A DNA stretch of 60,731 nucleotides from CAYXLI01 sp964464925 (GTDB lineage: Bacteria > Acidobacteriota > Terriglobia > Bryobacterales > Bryobacteraceae): the NCBI GenBank assembly GCA_964464925.1, contig CAYXLI010000034.1, positions 1 to 60,731 on the forward strand. Reading direction: 5' to 3'. The notes below the pieces were generated by a model. The model had not been told where the DNA came from and did no database searches. It saw only the letters and a program-made list of their open reading frames with translations. Both the position numbers and the translations under genes were made by a program. Shown here in pieces: positions 34,146-42,084 of this stretch (the stretch's first letter is position 1; each line of letters starts with the position of its first letter).

Positions 34146-35648
34146 ATGGAGTCCTCACCCATCCAAGCAGCAACGCAAACGACGGGGGTTTCTGGATTAG
34201 ATGCAGTGCTTCGTGGGGGGCTCCCTTCCGATCGGCTCTATGTCGTTGAAGGTGACCCCGGCGCTGGAAAGACGACACTAGCGCTTCAGTTTCTACTCGA
34301 AGGAGTTCGACTAGGCCAACGCGTCCTGTACGTGACGCTTTCGGAAACGCTGGAAGAACTGCGAGATGTTGCTTCCTCGCACGGCTGGTCCCTTGATGGC
34401 ATTGAGCTGTTGGAACTGAATTCGCTTTCGGAACGCCTACAGGAAGAAGCAAACTACACTGTCTACCACCCATCCGACGTTGAACTAGGGGAGACGACGA
34501 AGCGAATCCGTCAGCGAGTGGAGGAGCTAAATCCGGAAAGGGTGGCGCTTGATTCCGTTTCGGAACTCAAGATCCTATCGCAAACCAGCGTCCGCTACCG
34601 GCGGGAAATCCTCGGACTCAAGCAGTTCTTTGCCGGGCGAAAATGCACCGTTCTCGTGCTCGACGATCGCACAACCCGCGAAGGCGAGCAGCAGCTGCAG
34701 AGCATCGCGCACGGGGTGTTGAGTATGGAGCGCGCCGGCCGCGAATACGGAACTACACGTAGGCAGTTTCATATTGTCAAGATGCGTGGGGTTAATTTTT
34801 TGGACGGACGGCATGACTTCGTTATTCGGACGGGCGGAATTGAAATCTATCCCCGTTTAGCCGCAAGCGAGGGCCCTGCTGCTGAGCCGGGGGCAGTAGC
34901 AAGCAGCGGAAGTCAAGAATTCGACCTGCTTTTAGGCGGGGGGATCGATCGCGGGGCAAGCGCCCTTTTGCTGGGCCCGGCAGGCTGCGGAAAAACCACC
35001 TTATGTTCACGATTCCTCCTCGCTGCGTTAAAACGTGGTGAATCCGTTGCTTGTTATCTGTTCGAGGAAAGCAGGGAGACCTTTCTTCGACGATCAGAAG
35101 GCTTTGGTATGGAATTTGGAGCATACCTCGCGTCAGGACTGCTGGAGCTTGTCCAAGTGGACATTGGCGAGCTATCTCCGGGTGAGTTTGCAAACCGAGT
35201 TCGCCAGAGAGTGGAACAGAAGAATACGTCTTTTGTCGTTATCGATAGCCTGAACGGCTATCTCAACGGGATGCCCAGCGAGCGTTTTTTGCTGATCCAC
35301 ATGCATGAACTGCTTAGTTACTTGGGTCGCAAAGGCGTCATCACAATTTTGACGATTGCCCAACATGGAATGCTGGGACCGTCAATGCAAACGCCAATTG
35401 ATGTGAGCTTCCTAGCGGACACAGTTATTTTGCTACGTTTTTTTGAGGCTGCGGGCGAAGTGCGCCAGGCTTTATCGGTGGTCAAGAAGCGTAGAGGAAA
35501 ACACGAGCGGACCCTTCGAGAGATGCGATTTGGTGCGACGGGCATCGTCATTGGAGACATTCTTCGGGACTTTGAAGGAGTACTAACGGGAGTTCCCCGA
35601 TATCGCGGCAACGACGCACACTTGCTTGGGGCGCAAGACAAGAAATAG
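34146..35648 (+). CDS. KaiC-like double RecA-fold ATPase
   Basis: A 500-residue protein with two KaiC/RAD55 domains. Walker A1 is GDPGAGKTT at 36-44, Walker A2 GPAGCGKTT at 277-285. The second domain has the catalytic Glu-Glu (LFEESRETF) and an RYxE-like segment ADTVILLRFFEAAGEVRQALSVVKKRRGKHE typical of the CII domain. By memory alignment with cyanobacterial KaiC, the Ser431 position is serine (DVSFLADT) but Thr432 is Phe. There is no KaiA or KaiB nearby. It heads a three-gene operon with a histidine kinase and response regulator; start ATG 34146. Confidence 0.9.
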   Translation: MESSPIQAATQTTGVSGLDAVLRGGLPSDRLYVVEGDPGAGKTTLALQFLLEGVRLGQRVLYVTLSETLEELRDVASSHGWSLDGIELLELNSLSERLQEEANYTVYHPSDVELGETTKRIRQRVEELNPERVALDSVSELKILSQTSVRYRREILGLKQFFAGRKCTVLVLDDRTTREGEQQLQSIAHGVLSMERAGREYGTTRRQFHIVKMRGVNFLDGRHDFVIRTGGIEIYPRLAASEGPAAEPGAVASSGSQEFDLLLGGGIDRGASALLLGPAGCGKTTLCSRFLLAALKRGESVACYLFEESRETFLRRSEGFGMEFGAYLASGLLELVQVDIGELSPGEFANRVRQRVEQKNTSFVVIDSLNGYLNGMPSERFLLIHMHELLSYLGRKGVITILTIAQHGMLGPSMQTPIDVSFLADTVILLRFFEAAGEVRQALSVVKKRRGKHERTLREMRFGATGIVIGDILRDFEGVLTGVPRYRGNDAHLLGAQDKK

Positions 35649-36764
35649 ATGTTTCGGAGAAGCGCCATCGAGATGCGGGTGCTCATTCTCGCCCCCGTGG
35701 GACGAGACGCCCAGTTGCTGGCGGCGACACTAGCGGGGTTGAAGATAGACTCTGAGATAGCGGCTGACGGAGACCTCCTTCTGGTTAAGCTGAGGGAGGG
35801 TGCCGGTGGGGCAATCATCGCCGAAGAAGCCCTCAAACCGGACCATGTCAAAGCCTTGACGGAATGGCTGACTTCACAGCCGCCTTGGTCGGACATGCCC
35901 TTCATTGTTCTGACGTCCAGTGGCAGACCCACTCCGCAGAGTGAGCGCCGGGCTCATGAATTGCAGACCCTGGGCAACATTACCCTCATTGAGCGGCCGG
36001 TTCGTCCCGAGACCGTGCAAACCGCAATACGGGCAGCTCTGCGCGCCCGGCAGCGGCAGTACGAGATGCGTAGCCGCCAGGAGGAGTTAATCCGTGCCAA
36101 TGCGGATCTGGAACAATTTGCTCATTCCGCCAGCCACGATCTAAGGGAGCCGATTCGAAGCATTTCCGTCTACACCGAACTCATTAAGAAACACTCCGGG
36201 CAGCTTCTGGATCATAAAACTGCGGAATATCTCGGGTTCGTCCGCGCCGGTGCTGCACGGATGGAAACACTCCTCGAGGACTTGCTCGCTTATTCCCAAG
36301 CTTCTAACATCCCCGATGAAGTTCCAGACGCTATCGATGCGAGGGACCCGCTCAAGGCGGCGCTAGAGAATCTCGCGGGTTCAATCCGCGATAGCAGTGC
36401 GCAAATTGAAACCGGTGAGATGCCTCTTGTTCGGATCCGCCCCGGCCACTTACAACAGTTGTTTCAAAACCTGATTGGCAATGCGATCAAGTATAATGCG
36501 GGATCGCCGCATGTACGCGTCGCAGTTCGAAACGAGGATGGCCAGTGGATCTTCTCCGTCGAAGATAATGGGATTGGGATAGCCGAGGAGTATAAGGAGA
36601 CCATCTTTGGAATCTTCAAACGCTTACACACAAATCAAGCCTACTCCGGAACAGGAATGGGGCTGGCTATCTGCCAGCGAGTCGTTGAGCGCTACCGCGG
36701 ACGAATATGGGTCGAATCCCGATCCGGGCAGGGATCCACTTTCTACTTCACCATCCCGAGATGA
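35649..36764 (+). CDS. histidine kinase with N-terminal pseudo-receiver
   Basis: A 371-residue soluble kinase. The ATG directly follows the TAG of the KaiC-like gene; ATG 35673, just before the first strand (MRVLILAPVG), is the other plausible start. Residues about 10-130 have a receiver fold lacking the phospho-acceptor (AIIAEEALKPD), then a short helix, HisKA with His163 in SASHDLREPIR, and HATPase_c (NLIGNAIKY, DNGIGI, GTGMGLAI). It resembles phytochrome-type kinases without the photosensor. Its coupling to KaiC suggests it reads the ATPase state, in the role SasA plays in cyanobacteria, although it lacks the KaiB-like domain (inference). Confidence 0.9.
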   Translation: MFRRSAIEMRVLILAPVGRDAQLLAATLAGLKIDSEIAADGDLLLVKLREGAGGAIIAEEALKPDHVKALTEWLTSQPPWSDMPFIVLTSSGRPTPQSERRAHELQTLGNITLIERPVRPETVQTAIRAALRARQRQYEMRSRQEELIRANADLEQFAHSASHDLREPIRSISVYTELIKKHSGQLLDHKTAEYLGFVRAGAARMETLLEDLLAYSQASNIPDEVPDAIDARDPLKAALENLAGSIRDSSAQIETGEMPLVRIRPGHLQQLFQNLIGNAIKYNAGSPHVRVAVRNEDGQWIFSVEDNGIGIAEEYKETIFGIFKRLHTNQAYSGTGMGLAICQRVVERYRGRIWVESRSGQGSTFYFTIPR

Positions 36765-36777
36765 ATCAGCAGCCTCG

Positions 36778-37167
36778 GTGGTATTGATCGAGGACAACCC
36801 GACCGACGTGTTCCTGGTCAGAGAAGCGATCTCCGCCCATGGCCTGAAGATCGAACTTCAATTAATAGAGGATGGGGAGCAGGCAGTCCGATTCATCGCG
36901 GAGATTGACGCCAACTCCCCCGATCGTTGTCCCCAATTGTTTCTTCTCGACTTAAATCTTCCAAAAACGAGCGGCATGGAAGTGCTCACGTACATCCGCA
37001 AAAGCAAGAGATGCGGCAGAACTCCGGTTATTATTATTACGTCTTCGAACGCCCCGAATGACCGGGAGCAGAGCACTGCTCTTGGGGCGACGGCTTATTT
37101 TCGGAAGCCATCTGGATATGAAGCCTACCTGAAACTCGGCGAAACGATCCAACAGCTGCTGACGTGA
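36778..37167 (+). CDS. Rcp1-like response regulator of the KaiC module
   Basis: A receiver-only protein with acidic pair IEDN, phospho-acceptor Asp58 in LLDLNLPKTSG, switch serines in ITSS and lysine in FRKPSGY. The start is uncertain: GTG 36778 begins just before the first strand; the frame is open back to ATG 36607 inside the kinase gene, but that stretch has no receiver similarity. It ends the KaiC-kinase-regulator operon. There is no DNA-binding domain, so output is by protein contact. Confidence 0.85.
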   Translation: MVLIEDNPTDVFLVREAISAHGLKIELQLIEDGEQAVRFIAEIDANSPDRCPQLFLLDLNLPKTSGMEVLTYIRKSKRCGRTPVIIITSSNAPNDREQSTALGATAYFRKPSGYEAYLKLGETIQQLLT

Positions 37168-37358
37168 ACCACCGTCGTTTCCTAAACAAGATTTCGAACT
37201 TGAATCCTTGTAGCGAATAGGCTGAGACCCGTTGGATGCGGGAACTGCGGGCAATATCAATATGAAGGTTACAGCCTCAGAGTGTTGATCAAAGCAGCGA
37301 GCGCGGCCGACTGCTGGCCTCGGGTCGGGGATATTTCAGTTCCATGGCACTGTGAAAG
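37168..37358. other. 191-bp non-coding spacer
   Basis: Between the response regulator and the intron-bearing tRNA-Leu. No gene, tRNA piece or clear terminator is visible. Confidence 0.5.
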
Positions 37359-37686
37359 TGGTGCGGGCGGAGGGACTTGAACCCTCACGGACCTTGCGGT
37401 CCAACGGATTTTCATACCCTGCTACGGCTTTCGCCGCCGCCCACCGCTCTCACAGTGGGGTTTGGGGTCTGGACTATCCCTTCACCGTGCCCGGATTTAG
37501 CTCCGGGTGTCAGGTGCTGCCCGTCTAGTCTCTACACCTTCCCGGCCGTTTTAGGCCGGGCTTGGCTCGGGATCGCCATGTGACAGGGTTCCCCGACTTT
37601 GAGCAGTTCTGCATCGCCGGTTTCCCGGCGAGCACTCAAGTACTTTTGCTTAAGTCCGATGCGTCTGCCGATTTCGCCACGCCCGC
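37359..37686 (-). tRNA. tRNA-Leu(UAA) with group I intron
   Basis: After removing 37413-37651, the minus strand gives a complete tRNA: acceptor GCGGGCG pairing with CGCCCGC, discriminator A and encoded CCA (37361-37359), D arm with GGCAGACGC, anticodon loop CTTAAAA with UAA, a long variable arm (GGACC-GCAA-GGTCC) and T arm GAGGG/CCCTC. The 5' exon ends at 37652 after U34; the 3' exon starts at 37412 with A35. It lies 44 bp downstream of an orphan 5' half of another tRNA-Leu whose promoter region may serve it (a -10-like TAGAAT precedes that half). Confidence 0.92.
37413..37651 (-). ncRNA. group I intron in the tRNA-Leu anticodon loop, IC3-like
   Basis: A 239-nt intron without an open frame. 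Read on the minus strand it contains GATCCCGAGCCAAGCC (37559-37574, P4/J region), GTGTAGAGACTAGACGG (37521-37537, P7 guanosine-site region), GGGATAGTCCAGACC (37466-37480) and ends in G before the 3' exon. Order and spacing follow the cyanobacterial tRNA-Leu(UAA) intron, where the matching segments read close to CAATCCTGAGCCAAGCC, GTGCAGAGACTCGACGG and AGAGAGTCCAA; the insertion point between U34 and A35 is the same. It should self-splice. The comparison is from memory. Confidence 0.92.
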
Positions 37687-37729
37687 ACAATATCAAGGGT
37701 AGCAGGAAACATGGCCGACCTGATCGGAC

Positions 37730-37768
37730 TTTTAAGTCCGATGCGTCTGCCGATTTCGCCACCCGGGC
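37730..37768 (-). pseudogene. orphan 5' half of a tRNA-Leu (copy D)
   Basis: On the minus strand, 39 bases run GCCCGGGTGGCGAAATCGG, then CAGACGCATCGGACTTAAAA, i.e. acceptor strand, D arm and anticodon loop of a tRNA-Leu, then stop resembling one (GTCCGATCAGG follows). 31 bp are identical to the 5' exon of the intron-bearing gene, but the acceptor GCCCGGG pairs instead with the 3' fragments at 33779 and 30697. It looks like the 5' part of the tRNA that those fragments once belonged to. Confidence 0.85.
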
Positions 37769-37907
37769 GTTGCATCCAGTATTCTAACGCGGCCACACTC
37801 GCCACACCCTTGACCTATAGACCCAGCCGGCGGACAGCGGCAAAACTCGAAGTTCTGTACACCCGGGCTTAACGTCACTCGTCCAGCCGTTTCGGCGTCG
37901 GATATTT

Positions 37908-38924
37908 ATGAACCGCCGCGAAGCATTCGCCGGAATTACTTCTTTAGCTCTGTCGCAGGCAGCGGGCGGAGCCGCGCAATCGGGCATTCAACAACGCACA
38001 CTCGGCAAAACGGGCCAGAGAGTCTCCTGCATTGGGCTCGGCGGCTCTCACATCGGGAAACCAAAGCTCAGCGATGCCGAGGCAATACGAATCATCCGTG
38101 CCGCGATCGACCACGGCATCACCTTCATGGACAACTCGTGGGACTACAACGACGGCAAGAGCGAGACCCGCATGGGCAGCGCCCTGAAGGACGGCTACCG
38201 CCAGAAAGTTTTCCTGATGACGAAGTTTGATGGCCGAACGGCGGAGGAAGCGACAAAACAGATCGACGAATCGCTGAAGCGGCTCCAGACCGATCACGCC
38301 GATCTAATGCAATTTCACGAGGTGATTCGCTTCGATGATCCCGACCGCTTCTTCGCGAAAGGCGGTGCCGGGGAAGCGCTGCTCGCCGCGCAGAAGGCGG
38401 GTAAGACGCGATTCATCGGATTCACGGGTCATAAGGACCCCCACATTCACCTCTACATGCTGGAACTCACGCGCAAGCACAACTATCCTTTCGATACGAT
38501 CCAAATGCCCATCAATGTAATGGATGCCCATTACCGCAGCTTCACCAAGCTGGTTGTGCCGGAGGCGCAAAAGATGAATCTGGGCATTCTGGGCATGAAG
38601 AGCATGGGTTCGTCCGTCATCCTGAAAAGCAACACAGCGTCCGCTGTCGAATGCCTGCAGTATGCGCTCAGCATGCCTACATCAGTCGTGATCACGGGCA
38701 TCGACAGCCAACAGGTGCTGGACCAGGCAATTCAGGTCGCCTCGGGATTCAAGCCATTGACAAGCCAGCAGATCACGGCGATTCTCAACAAGACCGCCAC
38801 CGCAGCCGCACAAGGCGAGTACGAACTGTTCAAGACTTCGGCCCATTTTGACAGTACCGCCAAGCACCCCGAATGGCTGGGCAAGGAATCGCCCCGCGTC
38901 CAGCAACTTGGGAGCAGTTCGTAA
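37908..38924 (+). CDS. exported aldo/keto reductase
   Basis: A 338-residue TIM-barrel oxidoreductase. The N terminus (MNRREAFAGITSLALSQAAG) resembles a Tat signal with NRREAFAG. The AKR catalytic set is present: Asp and Tyr in FMDNSWDYNDG, Lys in FLMTKFDG, His in DLMQFHEV. The NADPH-binding end (TGIDSQQVLDQAIQ) is typical of the family. Such Tat-exported AKRs are common in acidobacteria; the substrate is not predictable. Upstream 37769-37907 contains the tRNA-Leu promoter region on the other strand. Confidence 0.88.
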   Translation: MNRREAFAGITSLALSQAAGGAAQSGIQQRTLGKTGQRVSCIGLGGSHIGKPKLSDAEAIRIIRAAIDHGITFMDNSWDYNDGKSETRMGSALKDGYRQKVFLMTKFDGRTAEEATKQIDESLKRLQTDHADLMQFHEVIRFDDPDRFFAKGGAGEALLAAQKAGKTRFIGFTGHKDPHIHLYMLELTRKHNYPFDTIQMPINVMDAHYRSFTKLVVPEAQKMNLGILGMKSMGSSVILKSNTASAVECLQYALSMPTSVVITGIDSQQVLDQAIQVASGFKPLTSQQITAILNKTATAAAQGEYELFKTSAHFDSTAKHPEWLGKESPRVQQLGSSS

Positions 38925-39005
38925 CGGCTAGCAGCTCCGGCATACAGAAACTCACTCACGATACGCCTTGCTAAGCGGCCGCATCCAACAGGATGGAGGC
39001 GAGTT

Positions 39006-40553
39006 GTGACTACTCATGTTCAGCGGCGGGTGTACTTCGCTCTTCTGGCAATCATCCTTGCGGGAGTGATGATGTTCCAGACACGCGGAAAGTGGGGACA
39101 AGGATTCTGGAATCAAAGCGGCGTGGAAACCGTTCTCGCTCAGACGGACACCAGTACGCGCAATCGTTTGGCGAACGTTCCCCAAACAAGCTATGCTGAC
39201 CTGGTTAAGGCGGTCTCACCGGCGGTCGTGACAATTCGGTCTGCGCGGCGCGTGCGGGCACCGCAACAATTTCCGTTCATGGACGACCCGTTCTTCCAGC
39301 GCTTTTTTGGTGAGCGCGCCCCTGGCAGCCGCGGCGGTAATGGGCGTTCTATGCCTCGCGGCGGCGATATGCAGTTGGAACGTGCCCTGGGATCCGGCGT
39401 GATCGTCAATGCGGACGGCCATATTCTGACGAACCATCACGTGGTGGACGGCGCCGATGAAATCACAGTAGAACTTTCTGATCGGCGCACTGTGGAGGCC
39501 AAGCTGGTCGGGTCGGATGCTCCCAGTGACCTCGCCGTGCTGAAGATCAATGCGAACAATCTTCCTACCCTGCCGCTCGGCGACTCCGACAAGGCGCGCG
39601 TCGGTGACGTAGTTCTGGCTATCGGCAATCCGCTGGGCGTGGGCCAGACCGTAACCATGGGCATCATCAGCGCTAAGGAGAGGACCACCGGGCTTTCCAA
39701 CGGCAGCTTCGAAGATTTCCTGCAGACCGATGCAGCCATCAATCAAGGCAATTCCGGAGGCGCTCTGGTAAACACCCAAGGCCAACTCATCGGCATCAAT
39801 AGCCAGATCCTCTCTCCGTCCGGCGGGAACATCGGAATTGGCTTTGCCATCCCGTCCAACATGGCCAAGAACGTGATGTCGCAGCTCGTCAGCGGCGGCA
39901 GTGTCCGGCGCGGTCAGATCGGCGTCGGGATTCAGGCCATCAATTCGGATATCGCGTCCAGTCTCGGATTGAAGGACTTGAATGGCGTCCTGATCAACTC
40001 CGTCACACCGGGCGGTGCGGGCGAGAAGGCCGGCCTGAAACAGGGTGACATCATCCGCGCATTCAACAGTACCCCGGTGAACGATACGAATGTGCTCCGC
40101 AATCTCGTCGCTCAATCCGGCCCCAACGCCGATGTGAACCTCACCATCCTGCGGGATGGGAAGGAACAAACCGTAAAGGTGCATCTCGGCGAATTCCATC
40201 CTGAGAAAGCGGCAGCAGAGGAAGGTGGTGGCCCGGGCGGTGGCACCAGCAAGGGAGAGCGCCTCGGCATTGCGGTCCAGCCTCTCACACCCGATCTTGC
40301 CCAGCGTTACAACATTCCTTCGAATGTGGCTGGGTTGGTCGTCACGGATGTGGATCCTGTTGGTCCTGCTGCTGAAGCGGGTATCGCCCCCGGCGACGTA
40401 GTGCTGGAGGCAAATCGGAAGAAGGTCACATCGGCGCCAGACCTGCGGGATGCCGTAAGCGCCGCAGGAGACCGGCCGGTGCTCCTGCTGGTAAACCGCG
40501 GTGGACAAAGCATCTACCTGACCGTGCGCTCGCGGCGGTCGAATCTCCAGTGA
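39006..40553 (+). CDS. degP: Do/DegP-type periplasmic serine protease
   Basis: A 515-residue HtrA protease: N-terminal membrane anchor or signal (about 8-25), trypsin-like domain with the triad His145 (TNHHVVDG), Asp175 (SDLAVLKI) and Ser250 (QGNSGGALVN), and two PDZ domains (about 305-400 and 420-510). It degrades or refolds misfolded envelope proteins. The start is GTG 39006, with GGAGG about 8 bases upstream. The gene order is independent of the neighbours. Confidence 0.94.
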   Translation: MTTHVQRRVYFALLAIILAGVMMFQTRGKWGQGFWNQSGVETVLAQTDTSTRNRLANVPQTSYADLVKAVSPAVVTIRSARRVRAPQQFPFMDDPFFQRFFGERAPGSRGGNGRSMPRGGDMQLERALGSGVIVNADGHILTNHHVVDGADEITVELSDRRTVEAKLVGSDAPSDLAVLKINANNLPTLPLGDSDKARVGDVVLAIGNPLGVGQTVTMGIISAKERTTGLSNGSFEDFLQTDAAINQGNSGGALVNTQGQLIGINSQILSPSGGNIGIGFAIPSNMAKNVMSQLVSGGSVRRGQIGVGIQAINSDIASSLGLKDLNGVLINSVTPGGAGEKAGLKQGDIIRAFNSTPVNDTNVLRNLVAQSGPNADVNLTILRDGKEQTVKVHLGEFHPEKAAAEEGGGPGGGTSKGERLGIAVQPLTPDLAQRYNIPSNVAGLVVTDVDPVGPAAEAGIAPGDVVLEANRKKVTSAPDLRDAVSAAGDRPVLLLVNRGGQSIYLTVRSRRSNLQ

Positions 40554-40602
40554 GCCGTCTGTACCCTTTCGCGCTCCGCGTGACATCTCTAAACTGATCG
40601 TC

Positions 40603-42078
40603 ATGCGGAGCGCGTTTCGCCTGAGTGTCGTTTTACTGGTAGCGGCGGGTTCACTGTGGCCCCAGCTCCCATTTCCTACCGGCCGCCGCAAGACAACTTC
40701 CACCAAGCGGGAATCGACTCTTCCCACCGTAAGCACGCGCGGCATGGTGCGCCGTTTCGAAGGCAACCTGCTGATTATCGAAGCCGAGGATAAGCGCGTA
40801 GTTCGATATTTCGTTTCGAAAGATACGAAGTATCAGCAGGCCGGCAAGGAGATCACGCGAGAGAAGGTTCAACTTGGCGATCATCTCCTGGTGGAGGCCT
40901 TCCAGGACGACGAAGGCCACTTCATGGCATCGTACGTCACGATCGAAAAGGTTGGCACCGCGGCCGAGAAGCAGGCCGCTCCCTTGGATGACGGGCTGCT
41001 CGTCCCCAGCTTCGATCAGGATGAAGCAAAGAAGAAGCTGGAGAGCCTGGAGTCCGGCCGGGACCCAGGCGACGAACGTCCACGGCAGCGCCGGGCGGGT
41101 GCGAAACCCAAGGAGCCCGAAGAGCAAACTGCGGTACCTTCCTCTCCTGCACCTCAGCCGCAATCCGGGACTGACGACCAGGGTCCTCGTAAGCCCACCA
41201 CTGCCGTTTTGAAGAAGGAAGAGACGCTGGAAAACGAGGATCGGCCTCGTATTCAGCGCGGCAAGCCGAAACCACATCCTGGCGGAGCCAAGGACACCGA
41301 CGAAGAGCCGGTTGTCGCCGCCAATGCTTCACCGAAAAATCCCGAAGCAGCAAAGCCGGTTGCCGGATTTGAGAGAACCGGTGCTCCCGATGAGCGGATC
41401 GGGGAAGCCCGTGAAGCGGTATCGAACTACATGGAGGGCCTGCCCAACTACATCTGCCAGCAGAGCACCACCCGTTACTATTCGACTGACGGCGGCAAGA
41501 CTTGGAACGCAAAGGATGTGGTCTCTGCCGAACTGATCGTGGAGAACGGGAGAGAGCGCTATCGCAATTTGATGCACAACTTCAAGAAAACCGACAAGAA
41601 GATGGATGAACTCGGCGGCACCTGGTCCTCGGGCGAGTTCGCCACCAGTTTGCGAGGCATCTTCGAACCATTCACCGCTACCGAATTCCAATACCGCCGC
41701 CCGGATACCATCAACAACCGCTCGGCATTTTGGTATAACTACGTGGTTCAGCAGCCGAGATCGATGTGGACTGTGCACTCGCCCTCGCAATCATACCGGC
41801 CTTCCTATAAGGGATCCGTTTGGATCGATCGCGACACGTTCAACGTGCTCCGCGTCGAGATGGCTGCCCGCCAGATTCCGCAGGACTTTCCTTTCGACAC
41901 CATCGAAAGCGCCACCGAGTTCGATTTCATCCGCCTCAGCGGCAGCAAGGAATTTCTACTGCCTACGAAGGCCCAGGTGCTCAGTTGCGAACGAGGCACC
42001 GGAAACTGCACGCGCAACGATATCGAATTCCGCAATTACCGGAAGTTCGCCGCCGAATCCACGTTGATCCCCAACTGA
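40603..42078 (+). CDS. exported protein with low-complexity linker, function unknown
   Basis: A 491-residue secreted protein: signal peptide (about 1-20), a small beta domain (about 45-120, GMVRRFEGNLLIIEAEDKRVVRYFV, reminiscent of DUF5666), a long Pro/Lys/Glu-rich linker (about 125-260), and a C-terminal domain (about 265-490) with YMEGLPNYICQQ, TRYYS and SVWIDRDTFNVLRVEM. I recognise the last domain as recurrent in acidobacterial exported proteins but know no function. It follows degP by 49 bp and precedes the nucleoside hydrolase by 6 bp. Confidence 0.75.
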   Translation: MRSAFRLSVVLLVAAGSLWPQLPFPTGRRKTTSTKRESTLPTVSTRGMVRRFEGNLLIIEAEDKRVVRYFVSKDTKYQQAGKEITREKVQLGDHLLVEAFQDDEGHFMASYVTIEKVGTAAEKQAAPLDDGLLVPSFDQDEAKKKLESLESGRDPGDERPRQRRAGAKPKEPEEQTAVPSSPAPQPQSGTDDQGPRKPTTAVLKKEETLENEDRPRIQRGKPKPHPGGAKDTDEEPVVAANASPKNPEAAKPVAGFERTGAPDERIGEAREAVSNYMEGLPNYICQQSTTRYYSTDGGKTWNAKDVVSAELIVENGRERYRNLMHNFKKTDKKMDELGGTWSSGEFATSLRGIFEPFTATEFQYRRPDTINNRSAFWYNYVVQQPRSMWTVHSPSQSYRPSYKGSVWIDRDTFNVLRVEMAARQIPQDFPFDTIESATEFDFIRLSGSKEFLLPTKAQVLSCERGTGNCTRNDIEFRNYRKFAAESTLIPN

Positions 42079-42084
42079 TTCTCG

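Noticed and set aside
37377..37787. Several short open frames on both strands over the intron-bearing tRNA-Leu
   Set aside because: They are translations of tRNA and group I intron sequence; structured RNA explains the whole stretch.
39216..40766. 516-codon minus-strand frame over degP
   Set aside because: It is antisense to DegP with an intact catalytic triad and two PDZ domains; no domain in its own translation.
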